A DNA stretch of 9,345 nucleotides, from the NCBI GenBank assembly GCA_937902865.1, contig CALFNJ010000673.1, forward strand, positions 1-9,345, read 5' to 3'. Source of the DNA: an uncultured Opitutaceae bacterium (lineage in GTDB: Bacteria > Verrucomicrobiota > Verrucomicrobiia > Opitutales > Opitutaceae). Below the pieces are notes generated by a model. The model was not told the DNA's origin. It searched no databases and saw nothing but the letters and a program-made list of their open reading frames with translations. Position numbers and translations under genes: made by a program. Positions 6,889-9,345 of this stretch are shown piece by piece. Every line of letters starts with the position of its first letter. The stretch's first letter is position 1.

Positions 6889-7935
6889 TCACTGGGCGGA
6901 AGACTTTTTTAGCTCCTCCTCAATCACTTCCACCCGCTTGAAAAGATCGGGTAGCCGTTTGCGCAAAACCTGGATCCGCCGCTCGAGCATATAGGGCAGC
7001 GCCACCGTTCCGTTGACGCTCAGGCCCGGCTCGACGTTTGCACTGATGCCTGACTGTCCGCCCGCTTTCGCCCCACGGCCGACCCGGATATGCCCGCTCA
7101 CGCCGACCTGTCCGCCGAGAACCACATAGTCCTCCAAGGTCGAACTGCCGGAAATGCCGGTCTGGGCGCAGATGATGCAATGGCGTCCGACGGTCACGTT
7201 GTGCCCGATCTGAACTAGGTTATCGATCTTGGTCCCTTCGCCGATCACGGTCCGGCTGAAACGGGCCCGATCGAGCGTACTGTTGGCGCCGATCTCGACG
7301 TCATCGTCGATCACGACGATGCCCACCTGCGGCACCTTCACGTGGCGGCCACCGCTGAACTCGTAGCCAAAACCATCGGCTCCCACCACCACGCCGGCAT
7401 GCAGGCGGACCCGATTGCGCACGATGCACTCGGCGGAAATCGCCACTCCCGGCATGAACCAGCAATCGTCACCAACGGTGGCTCCGCGGCCCACAAAAGC
7501 CTGCGCCTGGAGATGGGTGCGTTCCCCCACCACCGCGCCCATCTCGATCACGCAGAGCGGGCCAACCGTCGCGCTGGCCGCGATGCGTGCGCCCGGAGCG
7601 ATGCAGGCCGTCGGATGAATGCCGGGCGCGGGCTTCGGCCAGAGAGCCTGCTCGATCCGGATGCAAAGCTGGGCCAAGGCCGCCGAGGGCCGCTCCAGCA
7701 GCAGGAAAAGCTGGTTGGGAGCGGGTTCGCCGTCGTAATCGAGCGGAAGCAGGACGATCGACGCCTTCGAGGACGCCACCTGAGGCTTGTACTTGGCGTT
7801 GCCGAGAAAGCTCAGGTCTCCAGCCGCGGCATCCTCCAGGGATGCAATGGTCCGGATCGCTTCGGTGGTGGCGCCGCGCGTGGCCTGGGGGCGCACGATC
7901 GCGGCGATTTCGTCCGCAGTGAGGGAAACCTGCAT
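6889..7935 (-). CDS. lpxD: UDP-3-O-acylglucosamine N-acyltransferase
   Basis: 348 residues, close to the usual ~340. It transfers the second (R)-3-hydroxyacyl chain from acyl carrier protein to UDP-3-O-acylglucosamine in lipid A synthesis, in the cytoplasm near the inner membrane. The N-terminal uridine-binding domain covers about 1-100 (LSFLGNAKY at 41-49 is characteristic). From about 104 to 310 a left-handed beta-helix of hexapeptide repeats is evident (IHPTACIAPGARI, VGPLCVIEMGAVVGERT and on). The catalytic His is H245 in KIDNLVQIGHNV, and GADGFGYE (185-192) is the conserved substrate segment. A charged helix ends the protein (LFKRVEVIEEELKK). Its presence shows a lipid A/LPS outer membrane. 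It follows bamA and ompH as in many Gram-negatives, but a strong terminator separates it from ompH, and prs follows it where fabZ/lpxA are found in Proteobacteria. Confidence 0.97.
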   Translation of the reverse strand: MQVSLTADEIAAIVRPQATRGATTEAIRTIASLEDAAAGDLSFLGNAKYKPQVASSKASIVLLPLDYDGEPAPNQLFLLLERPSAALAQLCIRIEQALWPKPAPGIHPTACIAPGARIAASATVGPLCVIEMGAVVGERTHLQAQAFVGRGATVGDDCWFMPGVAISAECIVRNRVRLHAGVVVGADGFGYEFSGGRHVKVPQVGIVVIDDDVEIGANSTLDRARFSRTVIGEGTKIDNLVQIGHNVTVGRHCIICAQTGISGSSTLEDYVVLGGQVGVSGHIRVGRGAKAGGQSGISANVEPGLSVNGTVALPYMLERRIQVLRKRLPDLFKRVEVIEEELKKSSAQ

Positions 7936-7977
7936 GGCGCGTCAGCGTGGAGTTTTCGGGACGCGGCGCAACGTCAA
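7936..7977 (-). promoter_or_regulatory. Possible lpxD-prs promoter
   Basis: Because a strong terminator precedes it, lpxD probably needs its own promoter in these roughly 40 nt. A good -35 (TTGACG, minus strand, 7972-7977) overlaps the end of the terminator T tract. The matching -10 is poor: AACTCC at 17 nt spacing or AAAACT at 15 nt. Confidence 0.22.
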
Positions 7978-8008
7978 CAAAAAGCCCCGTTCCGAACAGG
8001 AACGGGGC
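7976..8008 (-). terminator. Intrinsic terminator after ompH
   Basis: On the minus strand, a perfect 10-bp stem GCCCCGTTCC / GGAACGGGGC with a 5-nt loop TGTTC, followed by TTTTTGTT. It lies 31 nt after the ompH stop codon and before lpxD, so it should end or attenuate the bamA-ompH transcript. It closely resembles the terminator at 2437-2465. Confidence 0.92.
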
Positions 8009-8039
8009 GAAAAGTTGGCGAACGCGCCAGCGTGATTCG

Positions 8040-8726
8040 TTACTTCTTGGCGCCCGGAACCGTGATCAGCGGAGCGGTGCCGGTCGCGGCGGGAGCCGCC
8101 GCCGGAGCCGGAGCAGCCGTCGGGGCCGTCATCGGCGTCGCGGGTGTGGCCGGACGATCCTTGTTCAGCTCCTTCATCACCTCGTCGGTGATATCGTAGG
8201 CCGGATCGGAATAGAGAATGTTCGAGATGCCCACCACCGAGGGGCCGTACTTATCGAGCAGCAGCGTCGCGCCCTTGTCCTTGGCGATCTTCGTCGCGAC
8301 CGTGGTGATCTGCTCGAGCATGATGTCGCGGAAAGCCTTGATGCGCTGCTGAAACCCACGCTGCGTGTTCGTCTGGAACGCGTTGACGTCGTTCTGCTTG
8401 CTGTCGATCTCGGCGCGCTTCTTGTCGGCGTCCGCCTGCACCTTGGCGCGAGCTTCGGGAGTCAGGGTCGGGCTCTTCGTCTGCTCGACGAGCTCCTTGT
8501 ACTGGTCGACCAGAGCGGTGCCCTCGGTGTTCAGTTGCTGCAGTTGCGCGGCGGCTTCCTGATTCTCCTTTTCCAGTTTGGCGTTCTGCTCCTGGGTCTG
8601 CCAGTGGCCTTCATACAGCTTGGAGACATCGACAACGAGGATCTTGAACGCCGGCTGGGCCTGGCCAACGAGCGCGGCAGCGCTGAACAGCGCGACCGAA
8701 AGGAATGTTTTGACGGAAGACTTCAT
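8040..8726 (-). CDS. OmpH/Skp-family periplasmic chaperone
   Basis: 228 residues. The signal peptide covers about 1-23 (MKSSVK, hydrophobic core, probable AxA-type cleavage at GQA before QPAF). The OmpH family start (FKILVVDVSKLYEGHWQTQE) follows, then a long helical, Gln/Lys/Glu-rich arm (43-145) and the returning strand segment KDKGATLLLDKYGPSVVG (149-166). Skp trimers hold unfolded outer-membrane proteins in the periplasm for BamA. Skp proteins are usually about 160-170 residues; here a Pro/Ala/Thr-rich low-complexity tail of about 38 residues (191-228) is added. It is encoded 37 nt downstream of bamA and is followed by a strong terminator. The leader has no Shine-Dalgarno sequence and is pyrimidine-rich. 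Named skp in E. coli and ompH elsewhere; the family call is firm, the exact function of the tail unknown. Confidence 0.93.
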   Translation of the reverse strand: MKSSVKTFLSVALFSAAALVGQAQPAFKILVVDVSKLYEGHWQTQEQNAKLEKENQEAAAQLQQLNTEGTALVDQYKELVEQTKSPTLTPEARAKVQADADKKRAEIDSKQNDVNAFQTNTQRGFQQRIKAFRDIMLEQITTVATKIAKDKGATLLLDKYGPSVVGISNILYSDPAYDITDEVMKELNKDRPATPATPMTAPTAAPAPAAAPAATGTAPLITVPGAKK

Positions 8727-8763
8727 GGATCAGTGGAGAATGGAAAGAGTGAGCTAAGCGCCT

Positions 8764-9345
8764 TTAGAACCGGGTGCCAAAGTTAAAATTGAACTGATTG
8801 CCCTTTTTGTTGATCCGGTCGGTCGTGATCGGGATACCGAGGTCCAGGCTGAGCGGGGCGCCGGCAACGAAGAGGCGCAGGCCGACGCCGAAGTTATCAT
8901 TGTACTTCACCGGGCTGAAATCGTACGCGCCCGCATTCACGAAGCCGGCGTCGTAAAAGATCGCGAAACGGATGGGGCTGACGATGTCCGCAGTGTATTC
9001 CGCGGTGAACATGCCGTAGCTCTTGCCGCCGATCGGCTCACCGGTGACGTCGCGCGGGCCGACATCGCGATATTCAAAGCCGCGCAGATCATTGGGACCG
9101 CCGAGGAAGAATCGGTCATAGTAAGGCACCGTCTTGCTGTCCCCGAAGTTCTGCTTCACGCCGAGGCGGCCGATGAGCGAGAGCACCTGGGTCTGGGTCT
9201 GGAAGAGCGGCAGGTAATCCGCGCCGCGGAACTCCATCGAGTAATAGTTCTCGTCGCCGCCGAACGGGCCGCCCGCGATCTCGGTGTCGAACTCGGCCCG
9301 TTGGCCATTCGTGGTGTTGATGCCCTTGTCGCGGGTGTCGCGGAG
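8764..9345 (-). CDS. bamA: BamA outer-membrane assembly factor, C-terminal part
   Basis: The frame stays open to the window edge (an internal Met at 9237 is not the start), so about 193 C-terminal residues are visible and the POTRA domains are outside. The visible part is the Omp85 beta-barrel: AEFDTEIAGGPFGGDENYY, then RFFLGGPNDLRGFEYRDVGP, which contains the conserved (V/L)RGF motif of the barrel-lumen loop L6, then alternating strands (AIFYDAGFVN, NFGVGLRLFV, PLSLDLGIPI). It ends FNFNFGTRF with the C-terminal Phe typical of barrel proteins. BamA inserts folded proteins into the outer membrane. It is followed by the Skp-type chaperone gene and then lpxD, the classical Gram-negative order. 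Other Omp85 members (TamA) are possible from this part alone, but the neighbouring ompH and lpxD favour BamA. Confidence 0.93.
   Translation of the reverse strand, partial: LRDTRDKGINTTNGQRAEFDTEIAGGPFGGDENYYSMEFRGADYLPLFQTQTQVLSLIGRLGVKQNFGDSKTVPYYDRFFLGGPNDLRGFEYRDVGPRDVTGEPIGGKSYGMFTAEYTADIVSPIRFAIFYDAGFVNAGAYDFSPVKYNDNFGVGLRLFVAGAPLSLDLGIPITTDRINKKGNQFNFNFGTRF

Noticed and set aside
5892..6941. Long + strand open frame of 349 codons opposite prs
   Set aside because: It is antisense to a clear prs gene; its protein is Arg/His/Gly-rich with no motif. Such frames are common opposite real genes in GC-rich DNA.
7342..8786. Two overlapping long + strand open frames opposite lpxD and ompH
   Set aside because: They cross two well-supported genes and a terminator on the minus strand and show no recognisable protein features.

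Overview
The window looks like chromosomal DNA of a Gram-negative, outer-membrane (LPS-type) bacterium with moderately high GC. The best guess is a member of the Verrucomicrobiota, Opitutales/Opitutaceae-like. The basis is the gene set (LpxD, OmpH/Skp and BamA together), the overall flavour of the proteins, and start codons with pyrimidine-rich leaders in place of Shine-Dalgarno sequences. The lineage is inferred from general resemblance, not from a search.

Left part, + strand (1-2465): the 3' end of a TPR-repeat protein is followed closely by two small membrane-anchored, Lys/Ala/Glu-rich coiled-coil proteins that look like tandem paralogues. The unit closes with a strong intrinsic terminator. 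It resembles the tail of an envelope-spanning operon (a Tol/Ton-like system is one guess), but the deciding upstream genes are outside the window. A complete tRNA-Pro(CGG) gene with encoded CCA follows at 2590-2666.

Middle: a minus-strand gene fuses an N-terminal XRE-like helix-turn-helix to a metallo-beta-lactamase domain whose metal motif is HxExEH instead of HxHxDH. It is divergent from pyrE (orotate phosphoribosyltransferase, + strand); the short AT-rich spacer between them probably holds the promoters. pyrE converges on a minus-strand periplasmic HtrA/DegQ-type protease gene.

Right part, all minus strand, in transcription order: bamA (3' end only), ompH/skp, a strong intrinsic terminator, lpxD, prs, and then the htrA-type protease gene. 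BamA and Skp assemble and chaperone outer-membrane proteins, LpxD makes lipid A, and the HtrA protease handles misfolded envelope proteins, so this is mainly an envelope-biogenesis block. Prs makes PRPP, which PyrE consumes. No mobile element, CRISPR array, phage gene or pseudogene was seen. The most unusual items are the HTH-MBL fusion with its altered metal motif, the tandem coiled-coil pair, and the shared pyrimidine-rich leaders.
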